A stretch of DNA of 64,000 nt, taken from Trichuris trichiura. Lineage: Eukaryota; Nematoda; Enoplea; Trichinellida; Trichuridae. The notes beneath the pieces are model-generated. The model was not told where the DNA came from and searched no databases. It saw only the letters and a list, made by a program, of their open reading frames with translations. Positions within the stretch are counted from its first letter, which is position 1. Every line of letters begins with the position of its first letter. Location of the stretch: positions 3,360,001 to 3,424,000 of the forward strand of contig JBAJFE010000042.1 in assembly GCA_037903355.1 (NCBI GenBank), read 5' to 3'. Position numbers and translations under genes: made by a program. Positions 33,799 through 44,279 of this stretch are shown here, in pieces.

Positions 33799-34760
33799 GT
33801 CTAGGCTATAAGGTGGGTGGTTAACCTGGGTGAATCCGCATCCTTGGATGGCAGCTGGTGAAACTTTTGACCTGTGAGCTGGAGCGTCGTCGTGCAGCAG
33901 TAGAACCTTTCAAGGCAGCTTTCCTCAAAGCTTTTTTTTTGATTGCATCACGAAGCACATAGAGTAAATTTGCTTAGCTTTTACCCGTGTTGGTGGCTAC
34001 ATGTTCCATGTAACCAATTAGAAGAATTTCTTTTGAATCCTGGAAGATCGTTGCTAAAATCTTCCCCAGCCAGGGTTCCATGCGCGCCCTTACCGGTCTC
34101 AGAGAATCAGTGTGCTTCCACCGTCACTTTGTTGCTCAGATTCAGGGTCGTAGTGACTGAGCCGCAACTCATCACCGTTTACTACGAGCCATAAATAATC
34201 TTTTTATGATTTTTCAAACAAGTCCATGATCTCCTTCAAATGTGTTAAGTGAAGTTCTCTCTCAAAAGGTGCAAGAGTTTTGGGCACCCAACGTACAGTG
34301 ACTTTTGACAGCCTTAGTTGGTCATGTAGAATGCTTTTAACTGTGCCCCAAGAAAACTTAGTCCGTGCCATGTTTCTGCAATCGCGCTTCTTCTGCTCTC
34401 CAAAACCATCTTCTCCACAGCTGCAACATTTTCATCAGAGGTGGCTTCAACTGGCCGACCAGGCCTTGGTTTGTCAAAGATCTGCCCCAGATCCTCCCAT
34501 CTGTTCTCTGCCCGACGAAACTCCGTGATCTAAGACTCGACTCAGGATAGGAGAAGGCATCGTCCTTGTAAATGTCCAGCAGTCGCTGGTAGATTTCATT
34601 GGTTGATACTCCTTCATGAAACAAAAGTTTGATCACAGCTCGTTGCTGAAATCTTACGCCGCCGCGATTTTTCACAACTCGCCTTGGAAGAAAAGCTTAT
34701 ACGGTAGCGAGGAAACAGATATTCTCAAATAGCTTTGTATGTAGTCATGAGGGACGTCTG

Positions 34761-35115
34761 TGTGGCAGTGCCAGCGGGAGGATGAACTCCACTAGGCAGA
34801 GAGAGAGGACACTCAGCATGAAGACCGCTCTGAATAGTCTCACACCAGTGTGGCCCCATCGCGGTCGCACCTCAATGGGTGCAATGACCAGCGTCTGTGG
34901 CGAGACTGACCGCGGTATGTGGTCCCTCAAATGCGAATCGATGACAAAGTTGCGCCAAATTGAACTCAGTGACCCCGCTAATGGGGTCATCACACCTTAT
35001 ATAAGGAGGCATTGTTTTTCTCAATGTGACTCTTTCCTTTATCGTATACTCGTTTACATCAGCAAACAGTTCAGTGAATCGATGCCTTCCTACTTGGCGC
35101 AAGTGTTATCCTACA
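34761..35115 (+). repeat. Solo LTR, 355 bp, exact 5-bp duplication
   Basis: It begins TGTGGCAGTGCC and ends TTATCCTACA, so it has TG...CA termini. It is flanked by GTCTG at 34756-34760 and 35116-35120. A TATATAAGG box lies near 34998. No internal retroelement sequence follows, as expected after recombination between two LTRs. Confidence 0.78.
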
Positions 35116-35120
35116 GTCTG

Positions 35121-36207
35121 TCTACATGAGAACAATAAAAAAATCTCGAAACACAGAACGAGTATGTTAGGCTTGAAGCTTTTTAAACCCCCTGTAGAAA
35201 AAGCAAAGTCATTCATTGTGAACTGCCCATGGAATAAGATGGTACGTTGTTGTGACAAAGTCAGCTGCAACTAATGCCATAGGCACCTATCGCAGTTGCG
35301 GACAACGTCCAGCTCGCCTGGGGGCGGAGTTTGGACAGATGACTTGCAAACAACGGACCGGGTCATGTCGGAGAGAATTATTCCCGCTGCGGGGAGCACT
35401 CTTTATCCTATATTCATTTGCACTCTACATTACGACCACCACTTTGCTAGCACCCAAAGCGAGCTTTCACTTGCTTCCTTCTCAAACGCGCTTTCACATC
35501 TTCTAGCGCTCTCTTCGCCCTTCCAGAATCCCCAGGGCTCCCTCCCTCAACATCCATGAGCATTCCAGCACCCTCTCATCGTTCGCTGTGTTTCAGCCCC
35601 CCAGAAATCTTCTATGGCCATCGGGGACACTAGTGCCCCCTTGCTCTGAACATTTGTACATGCGCAAGGCGTTCAAGTTTTTCAGCGTATTAAAAAAATT
35701 TCTCACCTTTGCTTGGAATGTCAGAAGGCTAAGATGAATGTTCTTTTGTGTCTGGCATTCCATCCGTTTTATCGGCAGGTAGCTTTTCTATATCAAAAAC
35801 CCGCTGAGCTCTGTACTTAGTCGTAATAGCAAATCAAACTGACGTTGACGGTTTCACCGCATCAATGATTCGCTTTTCGTCTTATAAAAGTACTGAGATC
35901 ATCGATTACAAAAGTTGCAGTTTACTTGCAATATCAATTACCAGTTGGCCATTTTCATGCAGTTGCAATAGCATTGAGTTTCTTTTCAAAGGTAGTCAGC
36001 TTCCTCTTCCTTTTATTCTTTTCAATAGAACCCAAAGATATGACAGAGTTTTCGCAGATATCATGGAATTCCATACTATTAACGCTTATGATGTGGTGTT
36101 ACCTCCTGACAGCAAACCGCGTTAGTGATAAAGGAACTGCTGCATAGGCAACAGATGAATTGATAATTTTTAGTAAGGATGAGAACACCCGTTCTCTGAG
36201 TTCAGAT
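35121..36207. other. No gene recognised
   Basis: Short plus-strand frames at 35252-35559 and 35865-36147 are open, without recognisable domains. No repeats with clear termini were found. Confidence 0.4.
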
Positions 36208-36220
36208 CATTGGAGCATTC

Positions 36221-36616
36221 CGAAAAACGGGGTGACTTTTAACAGGCTTAAGTTGTTTCATCGTTGATCTTCGGTTCACAGATTTGACCTGTTTGATGAG
36301 TCTGTAAGTAAACTTCAAAACGCCCTACCAGCGAATGGATGAGCAGATTGTTAAAGAAAAATACGGAACAGTTGTATACCGTACGTTTCAGAATTGCTCA
36401 TGCTGCGTTGTCAGCAGTGTAAGGGAGACCCCTACGCTGCTGCTAATCCGTTACACTACTGACATCAGAACAAGAACAGTTCCGAAACGTACAGTATTCG
36501 ATCGTTGTGTATTTTCTCTAACAATTTGCTCATCCATTCGTTGGTAGGGGACTTTGAAGTTTACTTATAGACTCATTAAACAGGCCAAATCCGTGAACCG
36601 AAGATCAATCATAAAA
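36221..36616. mobile_element. Snapback element, tail on the left
   Basis: The arms pair around a tip near 36430-36450. Core copies are CCAGCGAATGGATGAGCAGA (left) and CATCCATTCGTTGGTAGGGG (right). Only the left side carries the tail (36221-36257, CGGGGTGACTTTTAACAGGC), the reverse complement of the right-hand tails at 17241 and 27012. A 13-bp direct repeat, CATTGGAGCATTC, flanks it (36208-36220, 36617-36629). Confidence 0.8.
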
Positions 36617-36629
36617 CATTGGAGCATTC

Positions 36630-37262
36630 ATAATTCACTGGCCCTACACATTCGAGTTGAACGTTCGCATGAGTGCGAAAATAAGACGGAACATATGTAC
36701 AAATGTGGCCAGTGTGTTCTGAAAAGTTTAGTACATTAAACATTATGATCATCATGCTGGTTTTTACTCTTATCTGTTAGCCATCCCTTAGCTGATCATT
36801 CGTTCTTTAGCTATGTACACTTATCGCTGTCCTTGATTAGCAATGGAAAACGACTTACGTAAATGGAACAGAACTCTGGCGTTCAGTTACCAAGCAAGAG
36901 ATATTTCCAAACTTGATGGAATGAAAAAGCACAAAGCACAATATCTATGAAACATAGGCAGCACATTCTATCTTAGTCTACATTATGATCATGTGACTGG
37001 TTGAGTTGCAGCTCTGTGCACCAGGTCAACACCGTAGGATCATTGTGCGGGTAGTCGTTAGCGTTAATAATGATCAAAATACACACTTGGAAGCGAATGT
37101 GTACTGCTCTCAAACCCATCGTAAAAGGGAACATCCAAGTCACGAGGCCCTGTATATATTTACATTTACTACCATTTCTCACACAATCCTCTTCTTTTAT
37201 GCTTTCTCCTTTAATCCTTTTTTCTCCTAATTTCTGAACATGAACATCCAGCAAAGGAAATA
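36630..37262. other. No gene recognised
   Basis: No convincing coding sequence or repeat borders are seen between the snapback element and the Tigger end at 37263. Confidence 0.4.
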
Positions 37263-37680
37263 CAGTAAAACCTGGATTATCCGGACTAGTTGTTGCAGGG
37301 AGGAGGGGGGGTTGTCCAGATACAGAAAAGTCTGGATAATCGAGAGTTTGCTTACTTAGCTTCTTTTCGTCCGTCTGCACGCACTTCATGCGTCATTCCT
37401 TTAAGACAAGATTTTGTATACTTCGTACGAGCACTGCCTGAGAGGTACGAATACGCCGAAAAGTCAAGCATTTCTGAAAAATGTAGGAATCAACTTCTGC
37501 TTGAAAACTGCTGTACAGTTCGTAGCTGCAAGTTCACGAATGCTCTTTAAGCACAGAAGGAGCTGCGGATCACACTCGTCTTGTGCTTCGAACCACCTTG
37601 GAACTTCTTCTACGTAATGAAAAGCCGGACTGTTTGAAGGAGGAGCCCGTTCCGGCTTCAAGTCTCCCAGTTCCTCCGTT
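37263..37680 (-). pseudogene. Tigger (jerky-like) element: 3' terminus and transposase C-terminus
   Basis: The plus strand at 37263 starts CAGTAAAACCTGGATTATCC after TA, a Tigger terminal repeat homologous to the inverted right end at 48901. On the minus strand the frame ending at 37464 encodes a jerky/Tigger C-terminal tail (VPRWFEAQDECDPQLLLCLK, then ALXXLAA-like helix and a KQKLIPTFF end). Upstream on that strand the frame runs straight into the microsatellite at 37686-37928. The other terminal repeat was not found, so the element is truncated. Confidence 0.75.
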
Positions 37681-37685
37681 TGGTT

Positions 37686-37928
37686 TCCTCCTCCTCCTCC
37701 TCCTCCTCCTCCTCCTCCTCCTCCTCCTCCTCCTCCTCCTCCTCCTCCTCCTCCTCCTCCTCCTCCTCCTCCTCCCCCTCCTCCTTCTTCTTCTTCTTCT
37801 TCTTCTTCTTCTTCTTCTTCTTCTTCTTCTTCTTCTTCTTCTTCTTCTTCTTCTTCTTCTTCTTCTTCTTCTTCTTCTTCTTCTTCTTCTTCTTCTTCTT
37901 CTTCTTCTTCTTCTTCTTCTTCTTCTTC
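37686..37928. repeat. (TCC)n/(TTC)n polypyrimidine microsatellite, about 243 bp
   Basis: It is an almost pure run of CTC triplets to about 37783, then TTC triplets to 37928. All pyrimidines lie on the plus strand and all purines on the minus strand. Such mirror tracts can form triplex (H-DNA) in vitro. On the minus strand it is open in all frames. Confidence 0.97.
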
Positions 37929-37931
37929 CAC

Positions 37932-38678
37932 TTGTGCTTCTGTTTACCTTTCATGTTTCAGTAACTGTTCGAGTGTTTTCTTAAATCCCGTACATATTCA
38001 GGTGCATGCTCAGGCCCAAAGATTCTATCGCTGCATCGGTTATAACCCTTAGAACTGGCACTGCGAAGATCATATTTATCGATCTGCAGTCGAATGTTGG
38101 CACCTTAGAAGTCAAAAACCTGAACGGTTTGGCATTCGCGCCTCTCATAATGAACACATAGTCCACGATAGGAGAGCAGCATAGGGAAGCATCTTTTGTG
38201 GGACGTAGCTGCAACTTTCTGTAAAGGAGAAACAAGCAAGGCTTCATTTTAATGGCTCGAACAGAGCACAGCGTGGCTGACTTGATGAAAGAACGCCAGA
38301 GAAAAAGTACAAATCTTGCGTGAAGAAAAGATTTAGACATTAAACGGATGTGACTGGTACCCACATTTTTGTTAGTGATTGATATTGCTTCTAATAATTT
38401 GTCATTCTTTAATTACAGAATTTATTCAGTAACATTGGGGAAAAGGGCACATCACTCACAGAATCGTCTGCAAGTGTTCTTCTGAAGGCGAGTAACCACT
38501 GCAAACGTAGATTTCGTGTTTAGCATACTTGCATGGAAACTTCGTGCACAAGACGTAAAAAATCATAGCTTTTATTATGGACGTGTGCTTTTCTATTCAG
38601 GGTTACTACTGTCGTTACATTAAGACAGCACTCAACAAACCATAGCATTCTAAGCAGAATTAATGACTGACATTTTTA
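37932..38678. other. Downstream flank of the BPI-like gene
   Basis: No family-recognisable gene. A minus-strand frame at 37981-38364 is open but unrecognised. AATAAA-type signals on the minus strand occur near 38572 as well as at the stop codon of the BPI-like gene. Confidence 0.4.
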
Positions 38679-40382
38679 TTACTGTTGCACCACAGTTGTC
38701 AGCTTCTTAATCAAGCACTGATCATTCAGAATAAGGTCAAAGGCCAAGAAAACGGATCCTTGGTGGAACTCAGCGTGTAGATTTTCCATGGTGGCGCAAC
38801 TTGCAGGCAACTTGAAACTCATTTCCAGCAAAACTTGGAAAGCAGCATGAACCGCTTGTTTAGTGGTACCTACAAGCTGCTTTAGCTCTTCATCAGTGGT
38901 TACTAAATAGTTCTTAAGCACAACCGCTTCCATTCTCATCGTTTGTGCGTTCAACTTGAACACCCTGCCTGTTGTAGGTGCAATGCGAAGGTGAAACGTA
39001 GCGTTTAGAGCAGTTAGAAGAATCTTATGCATGTGGCTTTTCAGAGAACGTGAATAAAGTAGGACTTCCATTTCGTTGGTTAAAACTGCTTTGCCTGGTT
39101 TGTATTGTAGGCTAGGAACCTTTGTATGATAAACGTTTAGTTCAATTTCTTCATCTGGATGGGCGGTTAACCACGAAGGTAAAACATCCAAACAAGTGCT
39201 ATGTGAGCATGGCTGATAGAAACTACTCTTCTGCTTAACGAAATTTTTTCCGGTGATTGAAATGTTCAAAAGACCTAGATCAAACACGCTTTGAAGAAAC
39301 GCTTGAGCAACATCGTCGGAAACATATAGATTTATCATCTTATCCTTGGCCTTCACAACATTGGGAACACGAACTCCACTAGAACCTACACGACAATGCT
39401 GCCGATCGCAAATCATTCCTGTTAAGAGAAAATTTGCAGTCTGAGGAGAAGAGACAAACTTAGGAGCCTCAAACAGTCTTTGAATGTAGGTTAACCTTTC
39501 AATTTTCGCTGCAGCTTTTTCATTGTTGGCAAAACGTATCCTGTGAAGTATCCTACTAAAAAATAGCTGTGGTACATGTTCACTTGAAGTTGTTTGCACC
39601 ATTGGATGATCTTTAAACATGCTTTGAAAGCTGTCACCCAGGAATCTAATAACCGTGTTTACGTCATCGCAAATATATCCGTTTATCGAATCTTTCATTC
39701 TTCGCTCAATTCTGGTAGGATTTAATATGGTTACTTTGCCGTTCGTTGAAGTGTATGTTATCTTCACCTTTCCTACCGACAGATCACATCCTGCCACCTT
39801 TGCCATTAATATCCCATGCTGGTTGGCGACAAGACTAGTGATAACATTTCCTTGCACTTGCTGCACCTCCATGGTCGACTTTCCAGATCTGCCATTATAG
39901 AATTGAATGAAAGCCTCTTGTGTTACTGAACCTTTTTGGATATTCAAGTTGACCAAATTCGGTTCCATCAGTGTCATAAGAATTATCGTATCGTTTCCAA
40001 CAGCAGTAACATTTCTTCTCAAAATATTTGCATAGTTTCGTCCAAAAGGAATGCCGTATCTATCTTTAAACTTGTAATGCATTAACAGAGCTTTTAGGTA
40101 GAATGGTATAGTGGGCATGAATGTTAACAAGCCTTCTTCAGTAACTGTAAATGCAATGTTTGGATGCTTAGTCAGTGATTCCCTTCTTCGTGTCCTGAAA
40201 CAATTTGCCTCTGAACCACAGTTTTGAGCATGCGAGTGGCACAGCACAACAGAAATCAGCACCGGAAGAAGAATGAAGGGTTTTGCATAATGCCCTGAAT
40301 ATGAAGTGACCGACGTCCAAGTTAACAGATGCATACACTTGATCAAGGAAAACTGCTCTGGGTGTTTAAATGTGATCTGCAA
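38679..40382 (-). CDS. BPI/LBP/CETP-family secreted lipid-binding protein
   Basis: The 567-residue single open frame has a hydrophobic core at residues 36-48 (FILLPVLISVVLC) before HSHAQ, a likely signal peptide. Translation may start at Met1 or at Met17. The N-terminal BPI barrel is recognised by the cysteine pair C199 and C238, 39 residues apart as in the single disulfide of human BPI, around CDLSVGKVKITYTS and IERRMKDSINGYIC. The C-terminal barrel starts about residue 349 with MINLYVSDDVAQAFL, then LGLLNISITG, as in BPI domain 2, and ends with a FLAFDLILN strand. Family members bind lipopolysaccharide or other lipids; the ligand here is unknown. The stop codon overlaps a TAATAAA polyadenylation-type signal. 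The frame is intact amid transposon debris. Absence of introns is unusual for this family. Confidence 0.85.
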   Translation of the reverse strand: MQITFKHPEQFSLIKCMHLLTWTSVTSYSGHYAKPFILLPVLISVVLCHSHAQNCGSEANCFRTRRRESLTKHPNIAFTVTEEGLLTFMPTIPFYLKALLMHYKFKDRYGIPFGRNYANILRRNVTAVGNDTIILMTLMEPNLVNLNIQKGSVTQEAFIQFYNGRSGKSTMEVQQVQGNVITSLVANQHGILMAKVAGCDLSVGKVKITYTSTNGKVTILNPTRIERRMKDSINGYICDDVNTVIRFLGDSFQSMFKDHPMVQTTSSEHVPQLFFSRILHRIRFANNEKAAAKIERLTYIQRLFEAPKFVSSPQTANFLLTGMICDRQHCRVGSSGVRVPNVVKAKDKMINLYVSDDVAQAFLQSVFDLGLLNISITGKNFVKQKSSFYQPCSHSTCLDVLPSWLTAHPDEEIELNVYHTKVPSLQYKPGKAVLTNEMEVLLYSRSLKSHMHKILLTALNATFHLRIAPTTGRVFKLNAQTMRMEAVVLKNYLVTTDEELKQLVGTTKQAVHAAFQVLLEMSFKLPASCATMENLHAEFHQGSVFLAFDLILNDQCLIKKLTTVVQQ

Positions 40383-41159
40383 ATAATACAGAGAAGAGCT
40401 CTAATAGAAAAGAATACATGAAATGTTGCACTTGCAGACACACAGAATCGCCATAAATATATGTACAAGTAATCTTCGTAAAACGTGTGAGGTTGGTGCC
40501 TGGAAAATCCTGAAAAATTTAGCGTTATATGAAATTGCGTTATAGGACACCTCTAAGCTAAAGCAAAAGCAGGATTTGGGACAAAGCGTCATAATGACTG
40601 TTTACTTGTGAACGAGGACAAAAAGTCAGACATAAGATGCGCTAAAAAAAGAATTATACTGCGTTTACACTATTCACTCAGCTTTTAGACACACAAAGGC
40701 ATGAGTCCTCTTACACCGGGTCTGAGTAACATGTTCTTTCTTTTTATGGCAGTGTTGTATTAACGAATTAACTTTTACGATGAAACTTTTTATCGGGAGT
40801 AGAGTACAAACTAGCTCTCAGGAGTGACACGCTTGCGTCATTAGTTCATGGAAAGAGATCTTCCCAGTCCCAAAATAAATGACCTCGTAGCTAGAAAAAA
40901 ACGGAAGTCCGGTGGACTCACTTTTTATCTTATTATCTTTAGTTACGGGCAAGAAAATAGACAATGTTAGTCGTAGGTGGCAGCGCTTTACCGTCCTGAC
41001 ATTGTTTCTTCATCGCAGTAAAATAAAATTTTAGCTTTTTTTGTTACTCGCATGGTTTTCTTTCGTACGGCAGTTGCTTACGTGGCTCTAAGCTGGCTTA
41101 GACACTTCCTTTGGCTATCCTGCTGCGCTCCACATTACGGTTATTATCTTTGATTCAAT
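40383..41159. other. Upstream flank of the BPI-like gene
   Basis: No coding sequence is recognised. Any promoter or 5' exon of the minus-strand BPI-like gene would lie here; none is identifiable by eye. Confidence 0.4.
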
Positions 41160-41530
41160 CTAACCGCTGCTCAATTGTTTCTAGGGCATCTGATAGTTAA
41201 GAACCGGTTACTGATGCGAGAGAAATTGCTGATCTTCGGCACCATCTCCTACTTCTTTTCCTTGTGCTTCCTCTGGAGCTCCTCAGTGGTCAGCTCGTCC
41301 AGGTAATGATTCAGAACGTCTCCAAAGTTACGATATTCCTTTTTTTAAAGCTGGGTCTGTTTGCCGGCAGAAGGCGGATTGGGGCTGAAAGTCTTTAAAA
41401 TTGCGGATAGCGTCTGGGATAGTTCAGCGCCAAGCGCGGTTCATGCGATAGTTTTGATACGTCTTTCCAAGCTTCGATGTGGTTGTTAGTTAGGTTATAG
41501 TTTATGACTTCTGACATTAGTCTAGCTTTT
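41160..41530 (-). pseudogene. Tigger1-like transposase C-terminal relic
   Basis: On the minus strand, split over frames, the order is NNHIEAWKDVSKL, then NFKDFQ, then LDELTTEELQRKHKEKK near 41260-41320. These correspond to the post-catalytic helices of TIGD1-type transposases (AW-K followed by the NFKGF motif and the EELTxEEL repeat). Frameshifts and stops separate the motifs. No terminal repeats are assigned. Confidence 0.65.
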
Positions 41531-43206
41531 TTGCCACAAAAGAATCACATGAAAAGACTGAGGAACGTGCACAATATCAAAACACGACCGGTGTTCGCTC
41601 TCGTCCGATGAAAAATACAGTGGCATTTTGCGCGATTCCCGTGCTTTGGAGTCTGAAAATCAGGTATGAGCAATAACAGAATCCCGTTTTATGAGAAAGT
41701 GCTACGATTTCAGAATTGCGTAGGAGCGAAAACGCGCTATACGGACAAGCGTTATGTGAGGACTGCCTGTATAAACTTGTCCTTCTTTCGTACTTGTCCA
41801 TACGTAGTCCGTGGTCACTACCATTCCTGACGTGACAGTAGGTACTTTCCGACTGCAGTGCCACGTTTTCCTGAGGCAGGAACAGCCTGACGCTGATAAG
41901 CGCACCATCCAGTTTCGTACCCAAACCTATACATCGACAGTCCTTTTGTTTTAAACCGTTAAACCATAGCGCACAAAATATGGAGTCCTATATGTACACA
42001 CGCAACACAGTGCAGGTAGGCGAATGAGATCTGTCCAAACATCACTAACAGACCAACCATTGTTCCTATTCAAGCAGAGGCCATCCTGTATAAATGGCGC
42101 ATTAGTATTTTATTTTATCTTTTGGTGCAGAAAAGAGTTTTCTTTACGTAACTTTGTCGCTGTTATTTCTGAGTTCGTCACTCGGTTACTTGTGCAGGAT
42201 TGTCCCATGTTCCAACTATTGCAGTCTTCTTCTCCATGTTGCTCACAATCCGTCTGCTTTTATTCCGGCTGGCTAGCTGCATTTTCGTGACTTGCTGTAT
42301 CTCTTGCATATTCCTTGATTTCATTAAGCAACTTCTGACCTGATTCTCTGATGCGCACGGCAGAGCAGTCGCAGTTTAACTTTTAGATGAACCCCTGGAG
42401 AAGCTCATAGCGTCTCTTAAGCTTTCATTCCTTAGAATCGATCTATGTTGGAACATGACCTGGAATAAACCTTCAAATCCGCTAATTTTCTGTTCTTTGG
42501 TCTTCTCTGATGATACTAAGGTAGAATCAGCCATGGGCGGGAACTGCCGGCTTTTGGTACTTGTTCAGAAGTACCTTGTGTTCACTGCCTGATCCTTTTA
42601 TTGATGGTTGAACGGTCCGTGTTGTTGCTCACATGGTCTTCTATTTATGTCTGTCGACATGTCAGGCATCATCATTGAGGTACTCTTCATCATGTAGATT
42701 AAATACTGTGCTCTCCAAATAGTTCGCTATACCAAAGACAGGTTAGAGACAGTGGGCGCTGTAGTTTAACAGCAAACAGAAGATAGATCTGCCGGATTTC
42801 ATTCTGTGCAAACGAGGATCCCATCGACCCTCTGTCTTTTCTCCTGCTGGCGACAGAACTAGTCTTCTCCAAAAGCGTCAGTTCGCTTTTCAATTACCAA
42901 ATAAGTTTTCTCATGTTAAAACTAAGATGGCTCGAAAGGGATAACCTTGAACGGAGCACACTCCGTACCGTTCTCAGCTAAGAGAAACGTTCTTTCTCAC
43001 ACCTAATACACATACTTTTCCACAGTTGTTCCGCTGGACGCCGGTTGCGCTTCTGATAATGCTGCGCCACTTTTGTCTCTCTAAACTGCTGTCTTTGTTG
43101 GACCGCAGTTCTGTTAGATCTGAATGAAGTTTAAGGAACCATGTTAATTTTGCTCCTTGTCCACAACTTTTGCCACCTTGAGCCACTTTGATGCTACATA
43201 TATACA
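41531..43206. other. No gene recognised
   Basis: Overlapping minus-strand frames at 41577-41924 and 41702-41908 are open, with no recognisable family. The rest of the stretch shows no coding signal. Confidence 0.4.
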
Positions 43207-43556
43207 CAGTCGGCTCTCGTTATCCGCTGGGTTCTATACAACGCTGTTCGTCTGACGTGAATAGTGACGTCATCTTTTCACAAAAGCATGCGCGCCGCTG
43301 GCTGGAATTATAGTTGCAGTAATGTTGTTGCATGCTTGCGCAGCAGCGTTATCATCTGCGCGGGCGCGAAAAACTTTTTCTGCCTACAACGCTCTCTGAA
43401 CCGTGCACAATGCTAATGAGGCCTTGTCATTTTTCTGATTGCTCATTATTGCTTCGTGCGCGTTGTCGAGGCCGCGCGCTGTGCGCAAATAACAGTTTCC
43501 CTGCAGCGTGGCAGGTCTGAACTTTCGCGTCGTGTAACTGGTGTCGCATAGGAGGA

Positions 43557-44279
43557 TGGCTGACAGAAGGCAACTAAGTGAACAGAGCGGTTCCACTAGC
43601 GCATAGTTTCTCAACCTTTTTTGCCCCAGGGCCCACCTAGGCCTTGTCAGGGCCCAGCAGGGCCCCCTAAACCTTGTCAGGGCCCACCGTTGATTGGGAC
43701 AATGTCCTGCGGCATTATCCTCCAGGGCCTCCTCAAGGACGCCCGTAGCTTCCAGGGCTCCCCGGGTGGCCCCAGGGCCCACGTTGAGAAACACTGCTCT
43801 AGCGCTAAGAGACAACGTGGCGTCCTTACTCATCGTAAGAAAGTAGAAGTCCTTAATCTTTTGAAAAGCGGATTGTCATCTACTGAAGTCAGCCGCAGGA
43901 TCGGGAAGAATGAATCTAGCGTTCGTACGGTAAAACGGAAAGAAGCTGAGATCCGAAGGAACGTGTATTCTGACCCATCGTTGGTGGAAAGAGCTGCTGT
44001 AGTTCGCAACAAAGTCCTCGTGAAGGCCGAAAAACCGCTAAGAATTTGGATAGAAGACATGTCGCGGAAGAACGTCCTCGTCGACGAGAAAGCTATTCAG
44101 GAGAAAGCGCTGAGCTTATATGAGCACTTCTCTGGCGTGGTTGCAGAGAACGAGAGAAAAAGGTTTACTGCTAGCAAAGGATGGCTAGCAAAATGCGTGA
44201 AGCCCTTCAACCTCAAGAACTTAAAGATCACTGGGGAAACGGCATCAGCTGATTTCGTAGCTGCCTCGACGTTCACGTA
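43557..44279 (+). pseudogene. Tigger transposase N-terminus (CENP-B-type DNA-binding domains), split by a MITE
   Basis: Before the MITE the frame opens at ATG 43557 (MADRRQLSEQSG). Beyond it, from 43800, it reads AKRQRGVLTHRKKVEVL, then IGKNESSVRTVKRKEAEIRR (the CENP-B N-terminal helix-turn-helix), then LRIWIEDMSRKNVLVDEKAI and FTASKGWLAKCVKPFNLKNL (the second, Tc5-type helix-turn-helix), and ITGETASAD, the end of the domain. The frame stops at 44279. The MITE plus duplication adds 203 bp and shifts the frame, so the apparent long frame starting at 43621 uses MITE sequence as an artificial N-terminus. The catalytic DDE domain is absent. Confidence 0.82.
43602..43796. mobile_element. hAT MITE inside the Tigger start codon region
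   Basis: It starts CATAGTTTCTCAACC and ends GTTGAGAAACACTG. The flanks CACTAGCG (43594-43601) and CTCTAGCG (43797-43804) match at seven of eight bases. The interior is rich in GGGCCC and CCAGGGC blocks. It lies about 45 bases after the probable original ATG of the Tigger transposase (43557). Confidence 0.82.

Larger units (their letters stand above)
32943..34675 (-). pseudogene. Mariner transposase relic, interrupted by two hAT elements
   Basis: The minus-strand N-terminal part (34675 down to about 34350) shows the mariner helix-turn-helix: FQQRAVIKLLFHEG, then EIYQRLLDIYKDDAFSY. Near 33820-33880 it reads LLLHDDAPAHRSKV (second catalytic Asp), then NHPPYS. The frame is broken there by the two elements at 33136-33798. 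Beyond them, near 33060-33135, the expected continuation (a DLAP-type motif and downstream helices) resumes, with NCIEAKGHI and a stop at 32943. Other stops and shifts are present, so the coding sequence was already damaged or has decayed since. Confidence 0.8.

Noticed and set aside
37583..37984. Long open frames of Leu, Ser, Phe, Lys, Glu or Gly
   Set aside because: They are translations of the trinucleotide microsatellite in all frames, with no evidence of a gene.
43621..43800. Gly/Pro-rich N-terminus of the 43621-44280 frame as a genuine protein start
   Set aside because: It is encoded by an inserted hAT MITE with a recognisable target duplication; the older start at 43557 fits the transposase better.
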